Shown: in pieces, positions 8,733 through 17,046 of the stretch
How positions within the stretch are numbered: position 1 is the first letter of the stretch
Layout of the letters: every line of letters starts with the position of its first letter
From: Falsiroseomonas sp.
GTDB taxonomy: Bacteria > Pseudomonadota > Alphaproteobacteria > Acetobacterales > Acetobacteraceae
DNA: 64,000 nt
Direction of reading: 5' to 3'
NCBI RefSeq assembly: GCF_030695085.1
Contig: NZ_JAUYTS010000083.1
Coordinates: 1 to 64,000, forward strand
Notes under the pieces: generated by a model
The model's database searches: none
What the model saw: only the letters and a program-made list of their open reading frames with translations
What the model was told of the DNA's origin: nothing
Program-made: the position numbers and the translations under genes

Positions 8733-9500
8733 CTAGAGGCGATGCAGATGCAGGCCGCCGTCGATGTGGAAGGCATCGCCGGTGGAGAAGGGGATGGCGC
8801 CGGTGACCAGGGCGGCGATGGCGCGGCCCACATCCTCCGGCTCGCCCCAGCGCTTCACCGGGGAAAGCCCGTCGGCGATGCGCTGGTCGTAGCGCGCGGT
8901 GACGGCGGCCGTCATGTCCGTGCGGATCACGCCGGGGCGGATGTCGTAGACCGGCACGCCTTCCTCCGCCATGCGCACGGCGAAGCAGCGTGCCACCATG
9001 CTGACGGCGACCTTGCTTGCGCTGTATTCGGTGCGGTCGGCGCTGACCAGCGCGGCATTGGCGGAGGAGATGAAGACCAGCGAACGGTTGCCACGCTGCG
9101 GCGCGCCTTCCGCCACCATCCGCCGCGCCACATGCTGGGAGACGAAGAAGGGCGCGCGGGTGTTGATATCCAGGCAGCGGTCCCAGGATTCGGGCGAAAC
9201 CTCCAGCAGGTCGCCGCGCTGCATGGCGCCGACGCCGGCATTGTTCACCAGCACCTCCACCCCGCCCCAGATCTGCCAGGCCCAGTCGACCAGAAGCTCG
9301 ATCTGGGCGAGGTCGGAGACGTCGCAGAGGTGCCAGGCGAAGCGGCCGCCCTCGGCCTCCACCGCCTGCGCGGTTTCATCGAACCCATCGGCGCCGATGT
9401 CGCAGCCGAGCACATCATAGCCCTTGGCGGCGAGCGCCACGCAGGCGGCCCGGCCGATGCCGCGGCGCGCGCCGGTGACGAGTGCGACGGGGCGCGTCAC
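8733..9500 (-). CDS. Short-chain dehydrogenase/reductase (SDR)
   Basis: 255-residue classical SDR. It has the cofactor motif TGARRGIG at 9-16, NNAG near 86-89, Ser in FISSANAA near 144 and the catalytic Tyr159-x3-Lys163 (YSASK). It reversibly oxidises a hydroxyl group with NAD(P)+. The GTG start at 9500 overlaps the acyl-CoA dehydrogenase stop (GTGA), which fixes the start. Coupling to the dehydrogenase and to a MaoC hydratase 10 bases downstream suggests it oxidises a 3-hydroxyacyl-CoA or a related alcohol. Confidence 0.9.
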   Translation of the reverse strand: MTRPVALVTGARRGIGRAACVALAAKGYDVLGCDIGADGFDETAQAVEAEGGRFAWHLCDVSDLAQIELLVDWAWQIWGGVEVLVNNAGVGAMQRGDLLEVSPESWDRCLDINTRAPFFVSQHVARRMVAEGAPQRGNRSLVFISSANAALVSADRTEYSASKVAVSMVARCFAVRMAEEGVPVYDIRPGVIRTDMTAAVTARYDQRIADGLSPVKRWGEPEDVGRAIAALVTGAIPFSTGDAFHIDGGLHLHRL

Positions 9501-10657
9501 GAAAGAATCTCGCGTGCCATGATGACCCTCTGGATCTGGTTGGTGCCTTCGTAGATCTGCGTGATCTTGGCGTCGCGATACAGCCGCTCCACCGTCACGC
9601 CACGAATGTAGCCGGTGCCGCCATGGATCTGCACGGCATCCGCGGTGCGCGCCACGGCGGCGTCGCTCGCGAAGCATTTCGCCATGCTGGCCTCTAGCGT
9701 CACGCGACGACCTTCATCCATGCCCTGTGCCGCATCGCGCACCATCAGCCGCGCCGCATGCGCGTCCTTCGCCATGTCGGCGATCAGGAAGCGGATGGCC
9801 TGCTGTTCCGCGATGGGCTTGCCGAACTGCACCCGCTGCTTCGCGTAGCTCACGCTTTCCTCCAGCGCGCGTTGCAGGATGCCGAGCGCGAGCGCCGCGA
9901 TGCCGATGCGGCCCTTGTCCAGCACCGACATCATCATGTGGAAACCGCGCCCTTCCGGCCCCAGCAGCGCCTCGCTGGGCAGCCGCACGTCGGTGAAGCG
10001 AAGCCCGCCGACCGGGGAGGCGCGCTGGCCCATCTTGTGCTCCGCCCGCAGCCGCTCCACGCCCGGCGCGTTCAGATCGGCCAGGAAGATCGACATGCCG
10101 CGATGCCCGGCGGCGGGGTCGGTCCGCGCCAGCACCGCGGCGAAATCCGCGCGGGGCGCCATATGGATCCACATCTTCTCGCCGTTCAGCACCCAATCCG
10201 CGCCGTCCCGCCGCGCAGTGGTTTTCAGATTGGCCAGGTCCGATCCGGCGTCGGATTCCGTCAGCGCATAGGCGCAGCTCGTCTCGTAGCGCAGCAGCGG
10301 GGTGAGGTAGCGCGCCTGTTGCGCCGGCGTGCCATGTTCGGACAGCAGCGTGCCGAGCAATTCCACCAGCCCCACCTGGTCCGCCACGCTGGCATAGCCG
10401 CGGGACAATTCCTCCATGACGATCGCATAGGCCTGCACCCCGGCCTCCGCGCCACCCAGCGCCTCCGGCACTGTCATCCCGAGCAGGCCGAGCCGGCCGA
10501 GCGCGCGGTAGATGTCGGCCGGAAAGGCTTCCGTCTCATCCAGATCTGCCGCGCGTGGCGCGACTTCCGCTTCAGCGAAGCGGCGCGCCGTCTCCCGCAG
10601 GGCGGCGAGTTCCCCTGATAAGGCCAATGCGGCGTTCCCCCAATTCTTGGGGCCCAT
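9497..10657 (-). CDS. Acyl-CoA dehydrogenase
   Basis: 386 residues, standard length for flavin-dependent acyl-CoA dehydrogenases. It shows the domain order of N-terminal helical, beta and C-terminal helical parts. Signature segments are CAYALTESDAGSD near 130, KMWIHMA near 162, and the C-terminal IYEGTNQIQ, where Glu370 aligns with the catalytic base of short-chain enzymes. It introduces the alpha-beta double bond, passing electrons to electron-transfer flavoprotein. It is first in the operon with SDR and MaoC genes and starts 9 bases after the MATE gene ends on the same strand. Confidence 0.93.
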   Translation of the reverse strand: MGPKNWGNAALALSGELAALRETARRFAEAEVAPRAADLDETEAFPADIYRALGRLGLLGMTVPEALGGAEAGVQAYAIVMEELSRGYASVADQVGLVELLGTLLSEHGTPAQQARYLTPLLRYETSCAYALTESDAGSDLANLKTTARRDGADWVLNGEKMWIHMAPRADFAAVLARTDPAAGHRGMSIFLADLNAPGVERLRAEHKMGQRASPVGGLRFTDVRLPSEALLGPEGRGFHMMMSVLDKGRIGIAALALGILQRALEESVSYAKQRVQFGKPIAEQQAIRFLIADMAKDAHAARLMVRDAAQGMDEGRRVTLEASMAKCFASDAAVARTADAVQIHGGTGYIRGVTVERLYRDAKITQIYEGTNQIQRVIMAREILS

Positions 10658-10666
10658 CCTGCCGTG

Positions 10667-11977
10667 TCAGGCGCGTCCCGGCCAGACTGCCCGGCGCACG
10701 CCGAGTGCGGTGACCGCGCCATAGGCGGTGATGCCCAGCGCCACGCCGAGGAAATGCCCCTCGAACCCCATGCCCAGCGGCCCCGCCAGCAGCGCCCCGC
10801 CGCCCACGGCCAACAGCAGCCGGGACAGCGCGCCGGCGACCGGGTAGCCCATCCGCCCGGCGCCCTGGCTGGCAAAGTACAGCGCCATGCCCAGCCCGAA
10901 GCCGCCGAAGCCGAAGCCGACATAGGCCAGGCCGCGCGCCGCGATCGCCAGCACCGCCGCATCATCCGTGAACAGCGACGCCACCGGCACCGGCCACAGC
11001 GCCACCACCAGCCCCGCCGTGCCGGTCAGCAGCAGCGCCATCGCGGCGCCGGTCCAGGCCAGGGCCCGCGCCTCCGCCCAATCCCCCGCGCCCGCCGCGC
11101 GCCCGACCAGCGCCGTCAGCGCGGAGCCGATGCCGAAGGCCAGCGGGATCATCAGGAACTCGAGCCGGGCGGAGATGCCATAGGCGGCGACCGCCACGGC
11201 GCCATAAGTGGCCATCTGCGCCGTCACCAGGATGGTGGACAGGTTCGCCACCACCGCCAGCCCGCTCGCCACCAGCCCCACGGAGAGAATCTTGGCGAAG
11301 ACCGCCGCCCTCGGCCTGATGCGCAGCGTCGGCACGAAGCCGGCGCCGCCGCGCAGCACCACCAAGCCCATCGCCAGCGTCGCCACCCAGAATACCAGGG
11401 CGATGCCGGCCCCCAACCCCGCCAGCCCCATGCCGAGCGGTTCCGCCAGTGCCCAGCTCACCGGCGGCAGCGCCAGCCAGGCCAGCACCAGCACCCGCGC
11501 CGCCAGCGCGTGCCGCCCGCCGCCGCGCAGGACGGAGGCGAGCGTATTGGTCATCCAGACCGGCACCGCCCCGGCCCCGAACAGCCACATCGCATAGGGT
11601 GCAGCGGCCTCCGCCACCGCCGCCCCGCCGATGGCGCCGAAGATGGCACGCGGAAAGATCGCCAGCGGCAGCGCGAAGATCAGCCCGGCGGCGAGTGCGA
11701 TCAGCCCGGCATGCAGCACCATGGCGGAGGCCTCGTCCCGCCGCCCGCCGCCGAGCGCCCGCGCGATGGCGGAGACCACGCCGCCGCCCATGGCGCCGGT
11801 GGACATCATCTGCATCAGCAGCGCGAAGGGCAGCACCGTGGCCCAGCCCGCCAGCGCCGCCGTGCCCTGCCGCGCCGCCAGCCAGGTCTCGAACAGCTGC
11901 CCGAACACCTGCAACAGCGCGACCACCGCAGTCGGCGCCGCCAGCGCGCCGATGCGCCGCAGCCTGGCCATGATCAT
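10667..11977 (-). CDS. MATE family multidrug/toxin exporter
   Basis: 436-residue integral membrane protein with about 12 hydrophobic helices in two homologous halves. It matches the MATE (MatE, NorM/DinF-like) family in length and in segments such as FGQLFETWLAARQGTAALA near the N-terminus. It should exchange Na+ or H+ for a cationic or organic substrate. The start ATG at 11977 is preferred; an ATG two codons further on (11971) is also possible. It may be co-transcribed with the acyl-CoA dehydrogenase downstream, but no functional link is obvious. Confidence 0.87.
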   Translation of the reverse strand: MIMARLRRIGALAAPTAVVALLQVFGQLFETWLAARQGTAALAGWATVLPFALLMQMMSTGAMGGGVVSAIARALGGGRRDEASAMVLHAGLIALAAGLIFALPLAIFPRAIFGAIGGAAVAEAAAPYAMWLFGAGAVPVWMTNTLASVLRGGGRHALAARVLVLAWLALPPVSWALAEPLGMGLAGLGAGIALVFWVATLAMGLVVLRGGAGFVPTLRIRPRAAVFAKILSVGLVASGLAVVANLSTILVTAQMATYGAVAVAAYGISARLEFLMIPLAFGIGSALTALVGRAAGAGDWAEARALAWTGAAMALLLTGTAGLVVALWPVPVASLFTDDAAVLAIAARGLAYVGFGFGGFGLGMALYFASQGAGRMGYPVAGALSRLLLAVGGGALLAGPLGMGFEGHFLGVALGITAYGAVTALGVRRAVWPGRA

Positions 11978-12014
11978 GGCACGAGCATTCTAACGTGGGC
12001 TGCCCGCCGCCGGA

Positions 12015-12989
12015 TCACTCCAGCTGCACCCCGGCCTGGCGCGCCACCTCGCTCCAGCGGGCGATCTCCGGGGGAAGGATGGCACGGAAGGCGGCCGGGG
12101 TGCTGAGGATGGGCTTGATGCCGAGGCTCGCAACGCGCCGGGCGGTGCCTGGCTGGGCCGCAACCTGCCTGATGGCGCCGGCCAGCTCGCCCACGATGTC
12201 CGGCGGCGTGCCCGCCGGCACCACGAAGCCGAGCCAGCCGCTCGCCTCGTAGGCGGGGAAGCCCAGCTCGGCGAAGGTCGGAACATCCGGCAGCAACGGG
12301 TCGCGGGTCGCGCCGGTCGTGGCGAGCGCGCGCGCCGCGCGGCCCCGCACCGCCGCCATCGCCGCATTCATCGTGGTGAAGGTCATATCCACCTGCCCGG
12401 TGAGCATGCCCGCCAGCGCCTGGGGGCTGCCACGATAGGGCACGTGCAGCAGGTCCACCCCCACCATCTGCTGAAGGAACTCGGCTGCCATATGCGTGGA
12501 ACTGCCGATGCCGCCGGAGGAGTAGCTCAACCCATCCGGCCAGGCCTTCGCCGCCGCCAGCACATCCGTCGCGCGCCGAAAGGGCGAGTCGGCACGCACC
12601 ACCAGCGCGCTGTCGTCCGTGCCGACGAGTGCCACCGGATCGAAACTGCCGATCGGGTCATAGGGCAGGTTGGTGCGGATGGCGGGACTGATTGCGAGAA
12701 CGGAGGCATTGGCCAGCAGCAATGTGTAACCATCGGCCGGCGCGCGCGCTGCCACCTCCGTCCCGACCAGGCCGCTGGCGCCGGCGCGGTTCTCGATCAG
12801 CACGGGCTGCCCGAGCAATTCCGCCAGTCGCGGGGCGTAGGCACGCGCCAGCAGATCCGGGGCAGCGCCGGGCTGGAAGGGGACGATGAGGCGCAGCGGG
12901 CGATTCGGCCAGCGCGCCCTCTGGGCCACGGCCAGGCCGGGGATTGACGCAGCCAAGGCGAGCAGGCCGCGCCGAAGAAGCTCAGGCAT
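12015..12989 (-). CDS. Bug-family (TctC-like) periplasmic binding receptor
   Basis: 324 residues with an N-terminal export signal (hydrophobic core LLALAASIPGLAVA) and the Bug fold pattern: PLRLIVPFQPGAAPDLLARA, then ENRAGASG, and YSSGGIGSSTHMAAE near the hinge. The usual P-G-G-x-x-D of the ligand loop is P-G-A-A-P-D. Bug receptors bind carboxylates, amides or nicotinate-like ligands and may feed tripartite tricarboxylate transporters, but no TctA/TctB genes lie in this window. The ATG at 12989 is used; an in-frame TTG two codons upstream is possible. It is paralogous to the neighbouring receptor. Confidence 0.9.
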   Translation of the reverse strand: MPELLRRGLLALAASIPGLAVAQRARWPNRPLRLIVPFQPGAAPDLLARAYAPRLAELLGQPVLIENRAGASGLVGTEVAARAPADGYTLLLANASVLAISPAIRTNLPYDPIGSFDPVALVGTDDSALVVRADSPFRRATDVLAAAKAWPDGLSYSSGGIGSSTHMAAEFLQQMVGVDLLHVPYRGSPQALAGMLTGQVDMTFTTMNAAMAAVRGRAARALATTGATRDPLLPDVPTFAELGFPAYEASGWLGFVVPAGTPPDIVGELAGAIRQVAAQPGTARRVASLGIKPILSTPAAFRAILPPEIARWSEVARQAGVQLE

Positions 12990-13002
12990 CCGCAATCACT
13001 CG

Positions 13003-13028
13003 TAAAGGTGCCATGACATGCTGGCACC
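13003..13028 (-). terminator. Weak terminator-like hairpin between tandem Bug genes
   Basis: 7-bp inverted repeat (13007-13013 with 13022-13028, 8-base loop) followed on the minus strand by TTTA. A second GC-rich 7-bp repeat (13046-13052 with 13068-13074) precedes it. Together they sit between the stop of the upstream Bug gene and the start of the next one. The T-run is short, so this may be partial termination or an mRNA 3'-end stabiliser. Confidence 0.35.
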
Positions 13029-13084
13029 CCGATGCTGCGGCGCGAAGGGGGCACGCGATGCGGATGCGCCCCCTCTCGATGCCG

Positions 13085-14083
13085 TCAGCTCGGCTGCACG
13101 CCTGCCGCGCGCACCACCGGCGCCCAGCGCGCCGCCTCGGCGGCGACGAATTCGCCGATCCGCGCCGCGCTGAGGTCACCGAGCGAGACCACGCCAATGC
13201 TTTCCAGCCGGGTCTTGATGGCGGCGTCCGCCAGCCCCGCCTGCAATTCCGTGTTGAGCTTTGCCGCGATGGCGGGGTCCAGCCCGGCAGGTGCCGCCAT
13301 GACGAACCAGTTGGTGGAGACGGAGCCGGGGAAGCCGCCCTGCACCAGCGTCGGCACCTCCGGCAAGGCACTGACCCGCTCGGGCGAGGAGACGGCCAGC
13401 GCCTTCAGCGTCCCGGCGCGGATCGCCGGCGCATTGGCGCCGGAGGTATCCCACAAGGACGTCGTGTTGCCGCCAAGCACGTTCTGCTGCGCCTCCGCAG
13501 CCCCACGGAACGGCACATGCAGCATCTGCACCCCGGCCTCCATCGCCCACATCACGCCGGTCAGGTGGCCGACGGAGCCGACGCCGGAGGAACCGAAGGA
13601 CACCGTCTCCGGCGCCTGGGCGGCCATCGCCTTGTAGTCGGCCAGCGTGTTCAGCGGGCTGTCGCCCTTCACCGCACAGACGATGGGCGCGCCGCCGAGC
13701 AGGCTGACCCAGGAAAAGGCACGCTGCGGGTCATAGGCCAGGTTGCGGAACAGGGAAGGCGCCACGGCCAGCGGCCCGGTGTTCGAGATCAGCAGCGTGT
13801 GGCCATCCGCCGTGGCACGGGCGGCTTCCGCGGTGGCGACGGTGCCGCCGGCGCCGGGCTTGTTCTCGACGACGAAGGGGCGGCCGAAGGCGCGTTCCAG
13901 GCGCTCGGTCAGCGGCCGGATGATCAGGTCGCTGGTGCCGCCGGGGGCATAGGGATTGATGATGCGGACCGGGCGGTTCGGCCAGGCGCCCTGGGCCAGG
14001 GCAGGGGCGGCGAGGGAGGCGGCCAGGGGGGCGGTCAACGGGGATGCGATGGCAGCGGCGAGAAGCTGGCGGCGGGTGGTCAT
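13085..14083 (-). CDS. Bug-family (TctC-like) periplasmic binding receptor
   Basis: 332 residues. The signal peptide has an Arg pair (TTRRQLLAAA) and a run of Ala/Leu to about residue 30. It is followed by WPNRPVRIINPYAPGGTSD and ENKPGAGGTVA, the two ligand-loop signatures of Bug receptors, and SFGSSGVGSVGHL near the hinge. The GGAGAG ribosome-binding site 5 bases before the ATG supports the start. No transporter membrane subunits are adjacent. It stands directly upstream of a second Bug gene on the same strand, suggesting duplication followed by specialisation. Confidence 0.92.
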   Translation of the reverse strand: MTTRRQLLAAAIASPLTAPLAASLAAPALAQGAWPNRPVRIINPYAPGGTSDLIIRPLTERLERAFGRPFVVENKPGAGGTVATAEAARATADGHTLLISNTGPLAVAPSLFRNLAYDPQRAFSWVSLLGGAPIVCAVKGDSPLNTLADYKAMAAQAPETVSFGSSGVGSVGHLTGVMWAMEAGVQMLHVPFRGAAEAQQNVLGGNTTSLWDTSGANAPAIRAGTLKALAVSSPERVSALPEVPTLVQGGFPGSVSTNWFVMAAPAGLDPAIAAKLNTELQAGLADAAIKTRLESIGVVSLGDLSAARIGEFVAAEAARWAPVVRAAGVQPS

Positions 14084-14137
14084 GGTGTCTCTCCGGGTCT
14101 TGTGACGGACCCGGATGCAAATGCCGTGCCTTGTGGG

Positions 14138-15049
14138 CTAGGGCGGCGGCGGCAAGGCGGGGATGCGGACCGCATCCACCGTGAAGCCCGCCTGGCGCAG
14201 CAGCGCCACCACGCCCTGCGGCCCGCTGGCGTGGGCGGCGCCGATGCCGATCACCAGGCTTTCGCGCGGCAGCCGCGCCGCCAGGCGCCTCGCCATCAGC
14301 GCGCTGCGCTCATCCAGCATGAAGCGGGCGAAGGCGGCGCGCAGTGGCGGGTCGGCGGCCATGGTGGCCAGGGTGTGCGTGCGCAGCGCCGCGAAATCCC
14401 CGGCCAGCAGCGCCTGGACCATCGCGGCATCGAGGTTGGAGCGGCCATCGGGCGGCCGGCTTGCCTGCATCTCCTCCACCATCCGCGCGACCAGTCGCAG
14501 CAGCGCGTCACCGCCCATGCGTTGCAGCGCCGTCAGCTGCTCGCGCCGGGTTTCCAGCCCCTCGATGGGGATGCCGCGCGCCTCGGCCAGGGCGCGCAGC
14601 GCCGGGTCGCCGCCGGAGGGCGGGCCGTTTGATGTGGCCTGTGGCGCGGGCAGGCCGGGGCAGGGCGGGTCCGCGCTGGCGACGATCAGGGCCAGGAACA
14701 GGCCGATCGGGCTGAGTGGCTCCACGCCGAGGCGTGCGCAGGCGGAAGCGGCCTCCAGCAGTCGGCGCTGGGCGGGCGGGAAGGGGGCCAGCACCTCGAA
14801 GCCGCGCGGCGCGCGCAGCAGGTCGCTGACATCCTCCGTCTCCTGCACCGATTCCAGCAGCAGCGCGGCGCGGCCCTCGAAGATGGCGGGCGCGGGGGAG
14901 GGCAGCCCGGCCTCGCCCTGATGCGAGCCGGGGATCAGCAGGGAGGCGGGCGCGTCGCGTCCGGCGGGGGTGATGCGAAAGCCGGCCAGCGTGTCCGCAT
15001 GGGCGGACGGCGCGGCGAGCAGCGCCAGCAGCAGGAAAAGCCGGCGCAT
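14138..15049 (-). CDS. TraB/GumN family protein, exported
   Basis: 303 residues with an N-terminal signal peptide (MRRLFLLLALLAAPSAHAD). The TraB/GumN domain ends with the characteristic VIGIGAAHASGPQGVVALLRQ near 270-290; the GxGxxH motif in this segment is the family mark. The family is related to TIKI metalloproteases, but in bacteria its role is largely unknown. The gene starts 1 base after the racemase-like gene ends on the same strand, so it may be co-transcribed with the ureide block without being part of that pathway. Confidence 0.75.
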   Translation of the reverse strand: MRRLFLLLALLAAPSAHADTLAGFRITPAGRDAPASLLIPGSHQGEAGLPSPAPAIFEGRAALLLESVQETEDVSDLLRAPRGFEVLAPFPPAQRRLLEAASACARLGVEPLSPIGLFLALIVASADPPCPGLPAPQATSNGPPSGGDPALRALAEARGIPIEGLETRREQLTALQRMGGDALLRLVARMVEEMQASRPPDGRSNLDAAMVQALLAGDFAALRTHTLATMAADPPLRAAFARFMLDERSALMARRLAARLPRESLVIGIGAAHASGPQGVVALLRQAGFTVDAVRIPALPPPP

Positions 15050-15050
15050 C

Positions 15051-15782
15051 TCAGCCCGCGCTGTACAGTGCGGCGATTTCCGGCGCGAAGCCCGTCAGCG
15101 CGCGCGGCCGCCTGGCGCGGGCGGCGCCCGGTGGCGCCAGGCCGACCAGGGCCTCCGCCATTCGCACCGCCGCGGCCGTACCATCCACCAGCGACGCCGG
15201 GACGCGATCCGCGATGATCGGCGCCAGGCCGGCCAGCGGCCCGCCGGCCAGGATCACCGCCTCCGCCCCGTCCTGCTCCACCGATTGCCGGCAGAGATCC
15301 ACCAGCAATTCGGCGCGCTGCTCCGCCACCAGCCCGGGGTCGCCGGCGAAGGCGGGGCCCATGCGGAAGCCGGCGCAGCGGCCAGCCAGGCCGTGATGCG
15401 CCAGGCACTCCTCGAACATCGGCCGCAGCGCCGCGGTGAAGGACACCACGCCGAAGCGGCGGCCGAGCATGGCGGCGGCGTGGAAGGCGGCCTCGCTGAT
15501 GCCGAGCACCGGCACGTCCAGCAATTCCTTGGCGGCATCGAGGCCCGGGTCGCCGAAGCAGGCGATCACCGCAGCGTCGTAGCTGCCGCGCCGTGCGGCC
15601 AGCGCCGCCAGGGTCGCCGGCCCCGCCACCAGCCAATCGGCGCGCGTGACAATCAGCGGCAGGCCGAAGGGGGCGGAGACCGCCTCGATCTCCGTGCCGG
15701 GCGAAGCCGCCAGGCGCGCCGCGGCGCCGATGCGGGTGGTGACGCTCTCGGTCGTGTTGCTGTTGACCACCAGCAGTCTCAA
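15051..15782 (-). CDS. Asp/Glu/hydantoin racemase family protein, candidate allantoin racemase
   Basis: 243 residues. The start (RLLVVNSNTTESVT) and VIACFGDPGLDAAKE match hydantoin/allantoin racemases (HyuE/HpxA), with Cys75 at the first catalytic cysteine. The second catalytic cysteine, normally in an L-G-C-A-G-M segment, is missing: the equivalent segment here is LAGGPLAGL (Gly180-Gly181). A two-base racemisation is therefore doubtful, and it may be a divergent family member with another activity. The start is TTG at 15782, overlapping the allantoinase stop as TTGA. The operon with PuuE- and UraH-like genes supports a ureide substrate. Confidence 0.8.
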   Translation of the reverse strand: MRLLVVNSNTTESVTTRIGAAARLAASPGTEIEAVSAPFGLPLIVTRADWLVAGPATLAALAARRGSYDAAVIACFGDPGLDAAKELLDVPVLGISEAAFHAAAMLGRRFGVVSFTAALRPMFEECLAHHGLAGRCAGFRMGPAFAGDPGLVAEQRAELLVDLCRQSVEQDGAEAVILAGGPLAGLAPIIADRVPASLVDGTAAAVRMAEALVGLAPPGAARARRPRALTGFAPEIAALYSAG

Positions 15783-16696
15783 ATCCGCGTCTCCTGCGTC
15801 AGCCAGTGGCGGGCGATGTCGCAACGCCGCGCCACCCAGATATCCTCGCGCCCCGCCACATGCCGCAGCACCGCGGCCAGGCCGGGCATGCGCGCCGGGC
15901 GCCCGATGATGCGGAGATGCAGGCCGATGGAGAGCATGCGCGGCGCGCCTTCGGCCAAAAGCCAGTCGATCGCCGCGATGCAATAGCGCGAGAAATCCTC
16001 GGCATGAACAAAACCGCCGCCGGGGGCGAAGCGCATGTCGTTGGTGTCGAAGGCGTAGGGCAGGCGGACATGCCTGGCGCCGTGCCGCCGGGGCAGGTCG
16101 TCGTCGTAGGTGTCGCTGTCATACAGGAAGCCGCCTTCCTCCAGCAGAAGGCGACGCGTGTTGATGGAGGACGCGCTGCGCGTGTGCCAGCCGACCGGAC
16201 GTTCGCCGGTGGCGTCGCGGATGGCGCTGACGGTGGCGGCGATGACAGCGCGCTCGGTGTCCTCCGGCATTCCGGCATGGCTTTCCCAGCGCCAGCCATG
16301 GGCGGAGATTTCGTGCCCGCGCGCATGTGGCGCCGCGGCCAGCACCGGCGTCGCGGCCACGGCGCGCCCGCAGCTTGAGAAGGTCGCCTTCACCCCATGC
16401 GCATCGAAGGCATCCAGGATCCGCCAAAGCCCGACGCGGCTGCCATAACCAAAGTGGCTTTCCATGCAGGGGTCGGGGTGGCCCACCACCTCCTCCCGCG
16501 CTTCGTAGGTCGCCTCGTTGCGGGCATCGCCGGAGGTCAGCGCCAGTTCCGCCCCTTCCTCCACATTCACCACGAAGGACAAGGCGAGCTTCGCGCCGCC
16601 GGGCCAGGACGCGGCAATGGGTGCGCCGGCCCGGCCGGCCAGGTCGCGACTGGCGGGGGGCATGCCCCCAGGGAGGCCGGCCGGCAGCGCACTCAT
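15779..16696 (-). CDS. puuE: PuuE-type allantoinase (polysaccharide deacetylase fold)
   Basis: 305 residues of the carbohydrate esterase 4/polysaccharide deacetylase superfamily. It carries marks of metal-independent PuuE allantoinases: EREE-like strand YEAREEVVGHPDP, FGYGSRVGLWRILD near 83-96, ISAHGWRWESH near 131-141 and GWHTRSASSINTRRLLLEE near 169. PuuE hydrolyses allantoin to allantoate. The neighbouring hydroxyisourate hydrolase strengthens this call over a true polysaccharide deacetylase. The ATG at 16696 overlaps the uraH stop (ATGA), so the two are coupled. Confidence 0.88.
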   Translation of the reverse strand: MSALPAGLPGGMPPASRDLAGRAGAPIAASWPGGAKLALSFVVNVEEGAELALTSGDARNEATYEAREEVVGHPDPCMESHFGYGSRVGLWRILDAFDAHGVKATFSSCGRAVAATPVLAAAPHARGHEISAHGWRWESHAGMPEDTERAVIAATVSAIRDATGERPVGWHTRSASSINTRRLLLEEGGFLYDSDTYDDDLPRRHGARHVRLPYAFDTNDMRFAPGGGFVHAEDFSRYCIAAIDWLLAEGAPRMLSIGLHLRIIGRPARMPGLAAVLRHVAGREDIWVARRCDIARHWLTQETRI

Positions 16697-17046
16697 GCGC
16701 CGCGATACAGCGAGAAGCCCCAGGGGGTGAATTTGATCGGCAGGTGATAATGCAGGCTGGCGTCGAAGACGCGGAATCGGAAGGGCACCAGTTCCAGGAA
16801 GGGCGGTGGCGGGCTGGCCGATTCGGCGAAGAAGGCGCCGATATGGAACAGCACCTCATGCACCCCTTCCTGCACGCCCTCGCCCTTCGTCACCGGGTGG
16901 TGCAGCGCGCCATCGGCCCCGAGCCGGCCTTCCGCCACGGCTTGCCGGCTGCCATCGGGGAGGATGCGGTGGATTTCCACCTTCATCCCCAGGCCCGGCC
17001 GCCCACTGGCCACATCCACCGCATGCACCGAAATACCAGCCGACAT
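16693..17046 (-). CDS. uraH: 5-hydroxyisourate hydrolase (transthyretin-like)
   Basis: 117 residues, the usual length for bacterial transthyretin-related hydroxyisourate hydrolases. Catalytic positions are recognisable: His8 in ISVHAVD, Arg41 in GRLGADG, His99 in HYHLPIKF and the C-terminal tetrapeptide. That tetrapeptide is YRGA rather than the hallmark YRGS. The enzyme converts 5-hydroxyisourate, the urate oxidase product, to OHCU in the cytoplasm. The ATG at 17046 shares a base with the upstream stop (TGATG). Urate oxidase and OHCU decarboxylase are not in this window. Confidence 0.92.
   Translation of the reverse strand: MSAGISVHAVDVASGRPGLGMKVEIHRILPDGSRQAVAEGRLGADGALHHPVTKGEGVQEGVHEVLFHIGAFFAESASPPPPFLELVPFRFRVFDASLHYHLPIKFTPWGFSLYRGA

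Noticed and set aside
15779..16696. Polysaccharide or peptidoglycan deacetylase
   Set aside because: Fold is shared, but the GWRWE-type motif and coupling to hydroxyisourate hydrolase favour PuuE allantoinase.
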